Under the pieces are notes generated by a model that saw only the letters and a program-made list of their open reading frames with translations, was not told the DNA's origin and searched no databases. Below are positions 1 to 9,082 of a stretch of 63,979 nt of DNA, piece by piece (the stretch's first letter is position 1; the number at the start of each line of letters is the position of its first letter). The translations under genes and the position numbers were made by a program. The stretch comes from Paramacrobiotus metropolitanus (taxonomy: Eukaryota; Tardigrada; Eutardigrada; Parachela; Macrobiotidae): the NCBI RefSeq assembly GCF_019649055.1, contig NW_026570517.1, positions 1 through 63,979 of the forward strand, in the 5' to 3' direction.

Positions 1-1
1 T

Positions 2-124
2 GCCGTGTTAACCGGTGACCGTTATTTCCGGCATCGCCGTGCCATTACCTGGCCGCCGGCATTTCCCGCGCATTGCCACAGCATGGACCGGCAACATACC
101 GGAAACGTGAGTCTGAATATTTAA
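2..124 (+). CDS. Open frame entering from the left edge, possible exon fragment
   Basis: One frame is open from the first bases of the window to a TAA at 122-124 (41 codons including the stop). This stretch is clearly richer in G+C than the AT-rich DNA that follows. Within it an ATG at 83 is followed, 24 bases later, by GTGAGT at 107-112, which matches the eukaryotic 5' splice-donor consensus. It could therefore be the end of a coding exon, with the TAA lying in the intron. No protein family is recognised and the fragment is too short to prove coding. Chance openness in a GC-rich stretch is a real alternative. Confidence 0.2.
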   Translation, partial: AVLTGDRYFRHRRAITWPPAFPAHCHSMDRQHTGNVSLNI

Positions 125-719
125 TAATCCGAAAAGTGATTAGAGACGGTTGTCAGCCGTCCGACAGTGCACGTGAATTATATCGAGTGCATGACACTGT
201 AGTGTCATATGTGCCGTAATACGGCCGTGTATGTTACCATTGTTGAAAATGTTTGCATTTCATTAATTTCTTTCGTGAATAATCCATTACTCGTTCTAAA
301 ATTTAAATATGGTATACGAATTGTCACTTGTTCAGCAGATCAATAATCAGGTGTATATACATCGATTGTCGCAGACTTATTCTTTCAAAAAATAATAATG
401 AACTAGCGGCATTTTGCAATAATATGTTTATTCAATATTCGACTGTATTGTATGTCGAGTGGAAAAATCTGGATACTGAAGATACAGGATTTTGTTAAAA
501 TGCCTATTACGGATTCTCTTGTTCAGGATATTGTTGATCGTTTGGTATCGCTCGGTGGTATGCGCAATGTGCTGCAAATTCCTGAATAGAATGAATCAGT
601 GATCTCCGTATTTTAATATTTCAATATTTGCATTTTCGAATCGTCTTTATTGCATGCATTCTCTTTTCATGAAAATTATTGCGCGGTATTTCTTTCCTTT
701 CTGTTATGAATTTTAAGAA
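125..719. other. AT-rich non-coding stretch
   Basis: No convincing gene. Two micro reading frames exist (424-498, 24 aa; 500-589, 29 aa), adjacent and in different frames. Neither resembles anything recognised and both are within chance expectation. Confidence 0.5.
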
Positions 720-1012
720 ATGTTATTCGACTATAAAGTTTTTTGTCGCCGTACAACAGATGGCGTAATCTACTGGCGCTTCTTTCGGAATGCAAATCAC
801 GCTGACGAAGAAGCTTTCGATTCTTTTTGTGATACCTTTTCGAAAATAATCCTGAAGCATTGCTAATTGATTACGTGACATTCAACCCCATCGGGGCGGT
901 ATTAATGTTCGTGAAAAGTACGGATGCGTATGTACAAAAATATATTGCTGAGGCAACGTGCCCTTGTTGTAAACGCATTCTTATGTATGAATTTCATTTT
1001 GCATTGGAATAA
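720..1012 (+). pseudogene. Small CPCC-motif reading frame, copy A (frame-broken)
   Basis: An ATG at 720 opens a 48-aa frame ending with TAA at 864-866. A second frame takes over from about 826 and runs to TAA at 1010-1012. This second frame carries a Cys-Pro-Cys-Cys motif encoded at 959-970. The N-terminal part reads M-x-F-x-Y-K, then Arg, Gly and Ile positions, an acidic stretch and F-x-x-F-C-x-T. Copy B at 1058-1446 has the same order of landmarks, so the two look like diverged tandem paralogues. The switch of frame just after F-C-D-T-F is at the same relative place where similarity to copy B continues, pointing to an indel rather than two genes. The Cys cluster could bind metal, but no known family is recognised and no function is claimed. 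Confidence 0.4.
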
Positions 1013-1057
1013 ATATATATATATATTCTTTATCTCATTCTTGTAATCTGTTGTGAA

Positions 1058-1446
1058 ATGCAATTCTCATATAAAACTGTTTCACGAGATCATACGGGCC
1101 GAATAATTCACAGCGTTTGGCAAACAACAGAAAGTGATGATGTTGATGAATTCGCAGATTTTTGTACTACAATTTTCAGCAACGATGCAAAAGTTTTGTT
1201 TGTCCATTGTATTGTCCTGAGACAGGAGAGCACATTTAGTTGCGCCTCGACAAAACCTGTTGACCTTTATGTCTTCAATATATAACACAAACCGTGTGTC
1301 CTTGCTGTAACACGTTGTTGGTTAATGCGCATCGACAAATCCGCATCGATTGTGAGATTCTCTTTCTCTTTATGTGGTTTCATAATTCGAAAAATTATTT
1401 ACAGTTCCATGAACTTCATTTCATTACTTTTGTCTTCTTTTGGTAA
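1058..1446 (+). pseudogene. Small CPCC-motif reading frame, copy B (frame-broken)
   Basis: An ATG at 1058 opens a 75-aa frame ending at 1285. Just beyond it, in a different frame, a Cys-Pro-Cys-Cys motif is encoded at 1297-1308, and that frame stays open to TAA at 1444-1446. The start shares M-x-F-x-Y-K and later F-x-x-F-C-x-T with copy A about 340 bases upstream. The CPCC lies about 80 codons after the start in both. As in copy A, the conserved N-terminal and CPCC parts are in different frames, so either both copies have decayed or both carry consensus indels. A tandem gene duplication is the simplest explanation. The product is unknown; a small metal-binding protein is only a guess from the Cys cluster. 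Confidence 0.4.
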
Positions 1447-2058
1447 TTAATTTTCATATCTTCCGGTTATGTTTACAGGGCTACGTTTTATTTTTGTACG
1501 TATCCATTTAAACAGCATAAATATTATGCTGCACATAGCATTCAACATGTATGTTATCAGATGAATTATATTTTTCCAAACCGTGACCCGTTCTATATAA
1601 GAATAAGAGAATCGTTACCTCAGGATGAATCATCCCGTCATGTTTTCCTGGTAAAGATTATTACCGATAGTTGGCTGTTGTTGTTGTGCGCAGCCGGATG
1701 ACAGAAGTTGATATTCAGCTGCGCCTTGTTTTGCCAATTCTTTATAAGCGATCAGTCCGATAATTTCTCTTGAACAATCGTGGTACCAAACCCATTTCCT
1801 GTTTTCCACTTTTGTGTCATGGCCTCACCCGCCGTTTGAAATTGAGGTTAATAAGATTGATTTAACCTGGATCCGGTGTAGCTCCGATTCCACGGTTGAT
1901 AAATTTTGGCTCAAGCATCGAAACAAAAGCCAGAGCCAGCCCTTCCTGGGAACGTCGTTGAGTCGTCTTCGACTCGACCCCATACGGTTGATCAAGCAGA
2001 CCTACAAACACAGCTTTCTATGAATCACCTGATCTGAGTCTTCATTCAGCCATACCCT
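1447..2058. other. Leader-like region upstream of gag
   Basis: No established gene. A pyrimidine-containing TTTACAG at 1472-1478 resembles a weak splice acceptor. A short frame (ATG 1561 to TGA 1699-1701, 46 aa) ends in a run of leucines and matches nothing recognised. A frame that could start at GTG 1814 (69 aa) lies just before gag and may be decayed gag N-terminal sequence, but it is in another frame. I looked here for the 5' LTR edge and tRNA primer site and found nothing convincing. Confidence 0.4.
1594..1601 (+). promoter_or_regulatory. TATA-box-like motif TATATAAG
   Basis: TATATAAG fits the core-promoter consensus and lies about 460 bases upstream of the first recognisable gag codons, where an LTR promoter would be expected. 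The surroundings are AT-rich, so chance occurrence is likely enough to keep confidence low. No matching copy was seen downstream of the envelope gene, so it is not confirmed as part of an LTR. Confidence 0.25.
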
Positions 2059-3301
2059 TTGACCAGAGAATTGAATCTCTATCGCCTTCGCCCAGGGGTA
2101 CCTTCTCCGGTCCGCTGCGAATCAAAATTTAAGCTGGACCGAGTTGAAAGTCGCCTTTCGATACTACGTAAACAAAACCGGAAACCTCGTAAAGTAAATA
2201 AGAAGTCTGAAAAGGTCATGCGCCAGGAGAGCGCTGATGACGATGTTCAGCCAGCAGAGAAAGGGTTTCAGCTCCGTGCCCCTAATATTCAGGACCTGCC
2301 GAAATTCACAGGGACTTTTCTTGAGGATGTCGATAATTTTATTCTTGAATATGAGTCACAGGAACCCTTTACGGGTGGAAGTCAGGACAGTTACTTAGCT
2401 GTCTTCGAGCTTGTCTCAGGGCGACGCCCTTCATTGGTTTGTCAATCGTCCCGATGATAACAGCTGGGATGATTTGAAGAAGGCTCTTAGAGACCTTCGG
2501 GAAAAATCCATCGATTTCGACCTCGAGGCACCAGTTTGAAAATGCTCTCAACTGACCCTCTCGCGTACGTCACGCGAATTACGCGTATCGTGACGACGCG
2601 TAATCCTAACGCTTCCCCTGATGATTTAATACTACACCTGTTCAAGGTTTGCCTGATGGCTTAAAAGCGAAATCGTTTCCGTTTATGACGAGATCGAGGA
2701 CACCACAGATTTTCTTGAGCGACTGAAGAATATATCGCTGCCCTATAAGTACAGGCAACGCTTAGCCTTTCCTGAAGCGGGGGCGGGACCTTCACGTCGA
2801 CCGCCAGTTGAAACCGAAACGGTGAAACGGACGACACAGTCCTACGAAACTTTCCGCCCCAACCGATCCGCAGGCAAAAGCCGTACGAGTCGATGTTGCG
2901 GTGCCTGATCTCGCTGAGATGGAAGCTATTCGCGCTCGGCTTAGCAATCCGGTGGTCAAAGCCATCTCAAAGTCGTGCAGTTCTGGCGTTTGCTGCAGAA
3001 CCCACAAAGTCGAAACTACCGAGGATCGACTGGTCGTGGTCGAGGCCGTGGCACCTACGCCAACGCAGTGGCTCGCGGTACTTACGAACCGCCACCCCCA
3101 CATAATGCTTATCCTGCTGTGGGTCCAGCCCAACCTGTCCCTATGATTACAGGTGGTCAGCAACCCGCTCGACCACAGCTCCCGCCAGTTTTTCCGGCAG
3201 CCGGTACCGCTGCAAATCCGACACGAGTTTTCTATCACAGTAACCTTCAGGCGGATCCATGGGAACAGCTCCCGATGGACGACCCCGCTTCTTTAAACTG
3301 A
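2059..3301 (+). pseudogene. gag: Gag-like polyprotein of a Ty3/Gypsy-type element, several frameshifts
   Basis: Gag is the structural capsid and RNA-packaging protein of LTR retroelements. The first frame (from a TTG at 2059; the true start is uncertain, and the first in-frame ATG is at 2218) has a basic N-terminal segment. It then carries the capsid-entry pattern PKFTGTFLEDVDNFILEYE typical of Gypsy Gag. Reading then shifts: capsid-like Trp-containing sequence continues in another frame near 2430-2539, again near 2554-2664, then 2679-2908, and finally 2975-3301. The last frame is rich in Arg-Gly (GRGRGRG), Pro and Gln and ends at TGA 3299-3301. Only a poor Cys cluster is seen where a CCHC zinc knuckle would be expected, so RNA binding may rest on the Arg-Gly tract. 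With at least four breaks it is either decayed or read through an indel-rich consensus. Confidence 0.75.
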
Positions 3302-3394
3302 ATAGGTCTGTGCGTGGTACCGACGCACGCACAGACCATTTCATCATAAACCCCATAAAATAGTGAAGTAGGTCCAATTATCTGTCGGGCTCGT

Positions 3395-3861
3395 GTGAAT
3401 AATATTTCGTGTCGGGCGATACTCGATACCGGTTCGGGGATTTCGTTAATTACAGAAAGTTTTGCGAAACTTAATCGTTTTACAATAATTGATACCGATG
3501 GTCCATACGTTTCCACAATAACATCACAACGCAAGTTAAATAAGAAAATCGATGTTAACTTAGAAGTTTTGGGCCATGTCAACCATGTGAGCTATTTGTT
3601 ATAACACAAGCACCATTTGAGGTATTAATCGGTATCGATTACCTTAACCAAACACGGATCCAAATTGATTTTCGTTCCAAAACACTGCGTAATGATTCTG
3701 TTGTCTTGCCCTTGCTCTATTACTGTTTTCCGGGCCTTGCAAACCCGGATAACGGTCAGGATGAAGGAATGGGAAGCCGGTTTTTAATAATCCCATTTAC
3801 CTTCTACACGGTCCATCCGACCCACGAGGTGGTCCGAAGACAGGCAAACGAGTTGCCGTAG
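3395..3861 (+). pseudogene. Retropepsin-like aspartic protease, frameshifted
   Basis: This is the element's polyprotein-processing protease. The catalytic motif lies in the pattern AILDTGSGISLITE, encoded from about 3418, where Asp-Thr-Gly supplies the catalytic Asp of the homodimeric enzyme. That frame ends at TAA 3602-3604. The C-terminal hallmark, a hydrophobic LIGIDYL segment followed by I-x-F, is found in another frame around 3622-3690, and that frame runs to TAG 3859-3861. So one frameshift near 3590 separates the two halves of the fold. Gag and the first protease half share a reading phase, but the TGA at 3299-3301 and further in-phase stops lie between them. Sequence after about 3700 does not look like protease and is probably linker. 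Confidence 0.7.
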
Positions 3862-3869
3862 AAATAATA

Positions 3870-4322
3870 ATGGAGAACCCGTCTGAGAAACCCGTGTTGC
3901 CGGGCGAGCTCAGAAAGAAGGCGAGCCCAGGTTTGGCCACCCAAGAACTTAGTTTCCGAGGCTGTTCTGCTGGCGGAACAGTCTCCGGGAACGGCGAGAA
4001 CATGATGGTTCAGATCCGCAGGCCCCGAGGGGTTACAGTTGTTGGAAGCAAGTTCCTCCCAAGGTGGGAAGGAAGTAAGCAAGATAGTATGATAAGGGCA
4101 TTAGCCGATCGTGAAAAGTTTTCTAATTTTGGGTTGCTAACGCGCAACGAAATCAAACGAAGTTTGAAAGGTCAGGTTGAGGTCAGGGATTCCGATCCGG
4201 AGACCCAAGAACCGGTCACCGAGGTCACTGGCATTCAGAAAGGATTCAAGTTAGAGGTCCCGGAAGTTTGTGTCCGGAGACCCAGGAACCTGCCACTGAG
4301 GTCACAGGGGATCAGGAACTAA
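3870..4322 (+). pseudogene. Pol linker between protease and reverse transcriptase
   Basis: A 150-aa open frame starts at ATG 3870 and ends at TAA 4320-4322. It is rich in charged residues, Pro and Gly, and no catalytic motif is visible. It sits in the same frame as the RT frame that resumes at 4329, so it is best read as the low-conservation linker between protease and RT, not a separate gene. Its last part is disturbed by a 77-base imperfect duplication, described separately, which moves the repeated peptide into another frame and probably created the stop. Confidence 0.45.
4197..4309 (+). repeat. 77-base imperfect direct duplication in the pol linker
   Basis: CCGGAGACCCAAGAACC at 4197 recurs as CCGGAGACCCAGGAACC at 4274, and the similarity continues through a GAGGTCAC block in both. 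The first copy encodes ETQEPVTEVTG in the pol frame. The second encodes a near-identical peptide in a different frame, because the offset of 77 is not a multiple of three. A third, weaker QEPVTK occurs at about 4360, back in the first frame. Confidence 0.7.
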
Positions 4323-4328
4323 CTAACC

Positions 4329-5519
4329 TTGAGTTCGAGGGAATACAATCCTAAGCATCAGGAACCCGTTACAAAGAATTTCGGGATCAGAGATGTCATT
4401 AAAGCAGTTACAGGAACACGAACTCTCGAGGTTCCGGATCACGAGAATCGGGATAGTGCAGTTGCGTTGGATGAGTTACTGCCTGAAAACCTCAAGCGTT
4501 TTATGAAGAATAATTCGGAAATCACAGATGACATTGATGACCTTTTTGGTCCTACCACAATTGCGAAAAACGTTTCAGATATTAATTATGAAAAATTAAA
4601 CTACGGTGATATTACCGTGGACCAGCAAAAGGAACTGGTACGCATGCTAATGGATTTTACTGAGGTCTTCCCGACCGACGACCAAGGCCTGGGCACATGT
4701 AATGTGCTAACACATAAGATCGCTTTAAGACCGGAAGCCAATCCAGTCGTGGAACCGCTTCGGCGTTTCGCGGACTGGCAAAAGGTCGAGATCACTCGAC
4801 AGATCCAAGATATGTTGCGAAAGGGCGTGATTAGCCCATGCGAAATTTCTGAACGATGTGCTAATGTGGTATTAGCACGGAAAAGGGATGAATCCCTGCG
4901 GTTTTGCGTCTCTTACAAATTATTAAACGAAGATACTATTTTTGATCCCTACCCGTTACCAAGAATTGATGACTGTTTAGACAGTCTAAAAAATTCGTGT
5001 TATTTTACCAGCCTTGATTTAGCCAGCGGCTACTGGCAAATTAAGATGGATGATTCTTCCAAAAATCTAACTTGCTTCCGAACGCCGGACGGCGTTTTTC
5101 AGTTTGAAGTGATGCCCTTTGGGTTACGGACGGCTCCTGCGACTTTCAGTCGTATGATGGATCGCGTCCTGGGTGACCTCAAAGGAAAAATTTTAATCCT
5201 GTACCTTGATGATGTCGAAATTTATGCCGATTCGTGGCAAAATCTTTTGGTAAATCTTCAAATCGTTTTGCAACGGCTTCGAGAAGCCGGACTCAAAATC
5301 AAACCAAGCAAATGTTTCTTCGGCAAAAAGGAATTAAAATTCTTAGGTCATATGGTGAATTCTCAGGGCATTGCCCCAGATCCGGACAACGTTCAGGCTA
5401 TTGTAGCCCGTCCGGTTCCTGCATGTATCCGGGACGTTAAGGGATTCCTGGGTGCTGCTAGCCATTATCGACGATTCATCAAAATTTTTCGCGCATTGCC
5501 GCTCCGCTGCTCGAGTTAA
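4329..5519 (+). pseudogene. pol: Ty3/Gypsy reverse transcriptase domain (pol, first half)
   Basis: RT copies the element RNA into DNA. The frame (nominal TTG at 4329, really a continuation of pol) is 396 codons. After a linker of about 150 residues the RT palm starts with the Gypsy pattern PLRRF and GVISPCE (usual form GVI-x-PS). The first catalytic Asp is in SLDLASGYWQI (codon 5016-5018, about residue 230), MPFGLRTAPATFSRMM forms the primer-grip side, and the catalytic pair is in YLDD (residues 292-295, codons 5202-5213). The thumb region LKFLGHMVNSQGI and GFLGAASHYRRFI follows. The frame then ends early at TAA 5517-5519, because a frameshift near 5483 moves the following connection and RNase H into another frame. 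It does not match a canonical slippery site, so mutation or consensus error is more likely than programmed shifting. Confidence 0.9.
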
Positions 5520-7387
5520 CAAGAAAAAACACACCGTTTCATTGGTCTGGTCCATCGCAGCTTGCTTTTGAAGAAATAAAAAATTCCTTAATAACAAAAC
5601 CAATTCTAACTCATTTCGACAATGAGAAAGAACACGTCTTAGAAACAGATGCCAGTCTGGATGGACTGGGCGCCGTTCTAACACAGCGGGAAGCTGATGG
5701 CTTTAAGGTCGTTGCCTACGCAAGTCGTTCGTTAACCGATGCAGAGAAAAATTATCATACGTCCGAGCAAGAGCTCCTCGCTATTTTCTGGTCGGTTACT
5801 GATAAATTCCATTTTTACCTCGGAGGTCCAAAACCGTTCACAGTAGTGACGGACCATAACTCCTTAATTCCTTTGTTTAAAACACCGACCCCGAGTGGTC
5901 GTCTCGCTCGCTGGATCCTGGCTTTGCGCCCATACAACATAAGGATCCTGTACCGAAAAGGAAGTGCCAATAACGTAGCTGACTTTCTCTCCCGATCACC
6001 TTTACCACCATCGTTACCGCAGATTTGCGCATTAGTCGTACCAGATTCACCGGTCGACATCCCTGCTTTACAGGGAACCGACGAATTTTGTAAAAAGATC
6101 TTGGGAATCCTGAACGGTGCTACCGACACCGCAAAATTTCGAACGCGAATTCAGCACTACGTTGTAAAGGAGAAAATTTTGTATAGAATCGTATTTCGCG
6201 GCAACGATCCGGTGTATCTCATTGTGGTGCCTAGTTCCCTAAAGGTCACACTCTTAAGGGCATATCACGATGATCTCGGTCATCCCGGGATTACCAGGTG
6301 TTTTGAAGCTCTGTACCTTAAATATTACTGGCCGAACATGGCACACGATGTTGCGGACTACATTTCTTCATGCCATTCCTGCCAGGCACTGAAACCACCG
6401 CTAAAACCACCATATGGTTTTCTTCAACGTATCAAAATCGGTCAACCTTTCGAATGCGTGGGTATGGACTACGTTGGTCCATTCCCACCGAGCAGTAAAG
6501 GGAACCGGTACATAATTGTTGCTGTCGATCACTTGACAAAGTGGATCGAAGCGCGACCCGTGAAAGCTGCAACTGCCGCCAACGCAGCACATTTTCTGTA
6601 CGAGCAAGTTATTTCCAGACATGGGTGCCCAAGGTCGATCCTTACGGATCTCGGGACTCATTTCACCGGAAGTCTCTTACAACATTTACTGCGTCTAGCA
6701 CGCATTACTCATCGCACCACTACGGCGTATAATCCTAAGGCCGATGGCCTTACCGAAAGGATAAATGGTGTACTCGTTAAAGCGATTGCGCACTACGTGT
6801 CTCCGACACATAGAAATTGGGACGACCTTGTGATACCAATAACTTTTGCCTTGAATACAATGGTAAATGACACGGTCAAGGTCTCACCATTTGAATTGTT
6901 ACACGGGTATAACCCGACGCATCCCATCGATAATGTTATACTACCTGGCGAAAGTCTTGATTTCGAAGAGCCTGATGAAACGCTTCCAAGTCAAATTCAG
7001 ACGTACCTTAGTAACTTACGCGAGGTTGCCGGTCTCATGGCGAATCACGCACAAGATAAGACGGCTCCGCGCTTTAATGTTACCCGGCGTGAACACGCAT
7101 TTGCACCTGGCGATCTAGTCCTTTTAAAAGGACCGCCAAAAGAAATTGTTTCTCCTGATAATAATCTTTCTCCAAAATTTTTAATTCGTTGGCACGGACC
7201 ATGGAGGATCACCTCCCAAGTGTCCGAAGTTAATTACGAAATAGAATCCGTTCGTGGTCGGCCGAAGACTCAGGTTGTCCATGTGCAGCGCTTGCGCCAC
7301 TATAGCGAGCGCTTGGACACACCGTATGTTGAGTCGGTTCTGGCAGAACCACTTAAAAGAAGGGAAAAGAGACTTGGACAACGTTGA
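5483..7387 (+). pseudogene. pol: RNase H and DD35E integrase (pol, second half)
   Basis: This frame is open from the shift point near 5483 to TGA 7385-7387 and continues the pol of the preceding entry. RNase H, which degrades template RNA, shows DASLDGLGAVLT, SEQELLAI and TDHNSL, followed by the usual NNVADFLSR end. Integrase then inserts the DNA copy. Its zinc-binding HHCC motif has His codons at 6266 and 6281 and Cys codons at 6371 and 6380. The catalytic triad is Asp 6467 (GMDYVGPF), Asp 6647 (ILTDLGTHF) and Glu 6755 (ADGLTERING), giving D-x59-D-x35-E. The C-terminal GPY/F-like module reads WHGPWRI near 7195. No chromodomain is seen. The integrase itself is uninterrupted, so the element or a relative may have been active recently. 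Confidence 0.92.
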
Positions 7388-7559
7388 TCTCGAAAATTGT
7401 CGGGAAACAAATAATCTAATGTCCGCCCCGCCTGACGTTCCGACAACCGGAACTACCGAAATTGAGACGGTTCGACGTTCGGACCGCCTGAAACAAAAGA
7501 GAAAAATAAATATTATTAGTATTTTAATGTTTCATGTATTATCGGTTAAAATCACATAA
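7388..7559 (+). pseudogene. Integrase C-terminal tail in a shifted frame
   Basis: The frame that ends at 7559 (open through 7254-7559) contains ETVRRSDRLKQKRK. A basic RRSxR-type tail commonly closes Gypsy integrases after the GPY/F module. The preceding integrase frame stops at 7387 right after an A/G-rich run near 7355-7370, which is where a one-base slip would join the two. The true pol end is therefore probably 7559. Confidence 0.5.
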
Positions 7560-7658
7560 AAATAAGTATATTTTTATTACCAAAAACAAAATCTTAAAAA
7601 AAAAACAACAGCTTCATTTCTTATGATAACTATTATCCGTTTAATTTATTTAAATTAA

Positions 7659-7681
7659 TTTTTCTCTCTCTTTTGTTGTAG
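7659..7681 (+). promoter_or_regulatory. Strong splice-acceptor-like site before the 416-aa gene
   Basis: An almost unbroken pyrimidine tract (TTTTTCTCTCTCTTTTG) leads to TTGTAG with the AG at 7680-7681, then GGCG. The sequence after the AG is open and in phase with the ATG at 7706, exactly eight codons away. Its place between pol and the env-side genes is where retroviruses and env-bearing retroelements put the acceptor for subgenomic RNA. It is a sequence match only; no transcript has been seen. Confidence 0.5.
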
Positions 7682-7705
7682 GGCGTTGATCCCAGCGGCC
7701 GTCGG

Positions 7706-8956
7706 ATGTCACTGTGTAGATATACGGGTCTAAATCCTACGAACCTTGGTAACCATTATGTTGTGGATCATTTCCGTACAGTCAGTGATCGTATGCAGGA
7801 TGACGTCTTTGCAAATAACAATAATGTTATAACGACAGTAATTTCGCGTGTGCCGAGTGTGCGCACAGTCTCGTTCATTCAGCCACAGATCCTCAGACAG
7901 TACGTTGAACCTTTTCTTGATCCCGATGAGATTGGGAGTATTCAGACAGTCAACAGTACTTTACTTGAAGACCTGAATCTGGCAGAGTTTACCTCGTATT
8001 TGAGTGCGCTTGCAGAAATTCCCACAGACCTACCATTAAAACCTTTCTTCCCGTCGCTGTACCTTGCGAAATTAGCTGTAGGGAACTATGGCCTGAAGCG
8101 CGGGTTCCCCGCACCTTTCATGTGCATTTGCTCGTCAACTCACTTGGATCCAGACAAGCCCTCCCTAATCTTCCAGTGCAATAACGAAGTTGGCAGGTGC
8201 ACTGCCACAACTGTTAATTACGCCGAGCTTAGCGCACCGACCGTACAGTGTGAAAATCGTGCTCAGCGTTTTGGTGTGTACCTTCCTCCTAAACTCATAC
8301 CTGTCTTCTATTGCTGGGGATGTTTTTATAAGGTCGCAAACCACGAGATATTTTCTGACGGGAATTTCCATCATCCCGATGACAGTGCTGTTGAGACTTG
8401 CCACGCGGGACACCGTTCCCGAAACGCAAAGGGTTGCATACACTGCAAATCCCGGGCTATGCAAAGGCAAGGTTATCCACGAGGCCAGCATTCGTATGCT
8501 CGATATCAACGAGATTTTAACAATAAAATTTCTCAGGATTATGCGCACTCATACTTCCGTATCGAGGAAGATATTTTCGCCGATCTAAGCGACCGAATTT
8601 GCGTAGTTCTTCGGTATGTGAGCACTAAGTCTCCTGAGTCTAGGATCATTGCTAATAACTTCTGGCTATGGATTTCTGAACAGAACGGGGGTATTCTTTT
8701 TGACACCTGCGAAACGTATATCCGAAAGCTGCAGGATCACCCACTCTGTTTCCAGTTTATGGCGATGGTCCCCGCGGACCCGAAATCCAGAGCGATGGCC
8801 TTTAAGGCACTTATGCCTTTTCTGCCATTTCATAGTGCAGTCACTATCGGCCTTTTCCCAACCTCGACGAGAGAACATTCCTGTCATGTCGCCTATCATG
8901 ACACGGACGCGACTTTTGATTGCGATTGTTTCACTAATAACGCCTTACGGGGCTAG
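7706..8956 (+). CDS. 416-aa Cys-rich protein with degenerate RING-like finger, unknown function
   Basis: This is a fully open frame with no frameshift, starting at ATG 7706 just after the acceptor-like site. The first 130 residues are mixed helical-looking sequence without known motifs. A Cys-rich block follows from about residue 139 (CICSS, QCNNEVGRC, QCE). It leads into IPVFYCWGC with C203 and C206, then ETCHAGH with C232 and H236, then CIHC with C244 and C247. The spacing resembles a RING-type double zinc site lacking some central ligands. The downstream envelope gene begins with the same layout: IPVF-x-C-x2-C, then C-x2-G-H-R, then C-x-H-C. No signal peptide or clear membrane segment is visible, so a cytosolic or nuclear place is likely. 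I do not recognise a family. It could be an accessory protein of the retroelement or a captured viral or host gene. Confidence 0.7.
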   Translation: MSLCRYTGLNPTNLGNHYVVDHFRTVSDRMQDDVFANNNNVITTVISRVPSVRTVSFIQPQILRQYVEPFLDPDEIGSIQTVNSTLLEDLNLAEFTSYLSALAEIPTDLPLKPFFPSLYLAKLAVGNYGLKRGFPAPFMCICSSTHLDPDKPSLIFQCNNEVGRCTATTVNYAELSAPTVQCENRAQRFGVYLPPKLIPVFYCWGCFYKVANHEIFSDGNFHHPDDSAVETCHAGHRSRNAKGCIHCKSRAMQRQGYPRGQHSYARYQRDFNNKISQDYAHSYFRIEEDIFADLSDRICVVLRYVSTKSPESRIIANNFWLWISEQNGGILFDTCETYIRKLQDHPLCFQFMAMVPADPKSRAMAFKALMPFLPFHSAVTIGLFPTSTREHSCHVAYHDTDATFDCDCFTNNALRG

Positions 8957-9082
8957 GGTTAAGTGCAGATTCTGAACTGCACAATAAGAATCGAGAGAAT
9001 GGAACAGTAGTGTTTTCTCGCACAACTGACGTTTTAACCATCGCCTCTGTAATACCCGAAAAATAACGGTTCCTGTAATAAA

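Noticed and set aside
1781-1798. tRNA primer-binding site starting TGGTACC
   Set aside because: It starts with TGG as expected, but I could not match it to a tRNA 3' end and no LTR ending in CA precedes it.
2792-3582. Minus-strand frames of 76-148 aa opposite gag and protease
   Set aside because: They are shadows of the recognisable Gag and DTG-protease sequence on the plus strand.
5475-5495. Programmed -1 frameshift between RT and RNase H
   Set aside because: The phase of the A4-T5 run does not give a canonical X XXY YYZ heptamer, and this domain border is not a known frameshift place in Gypsy elements; an indel is simpler.
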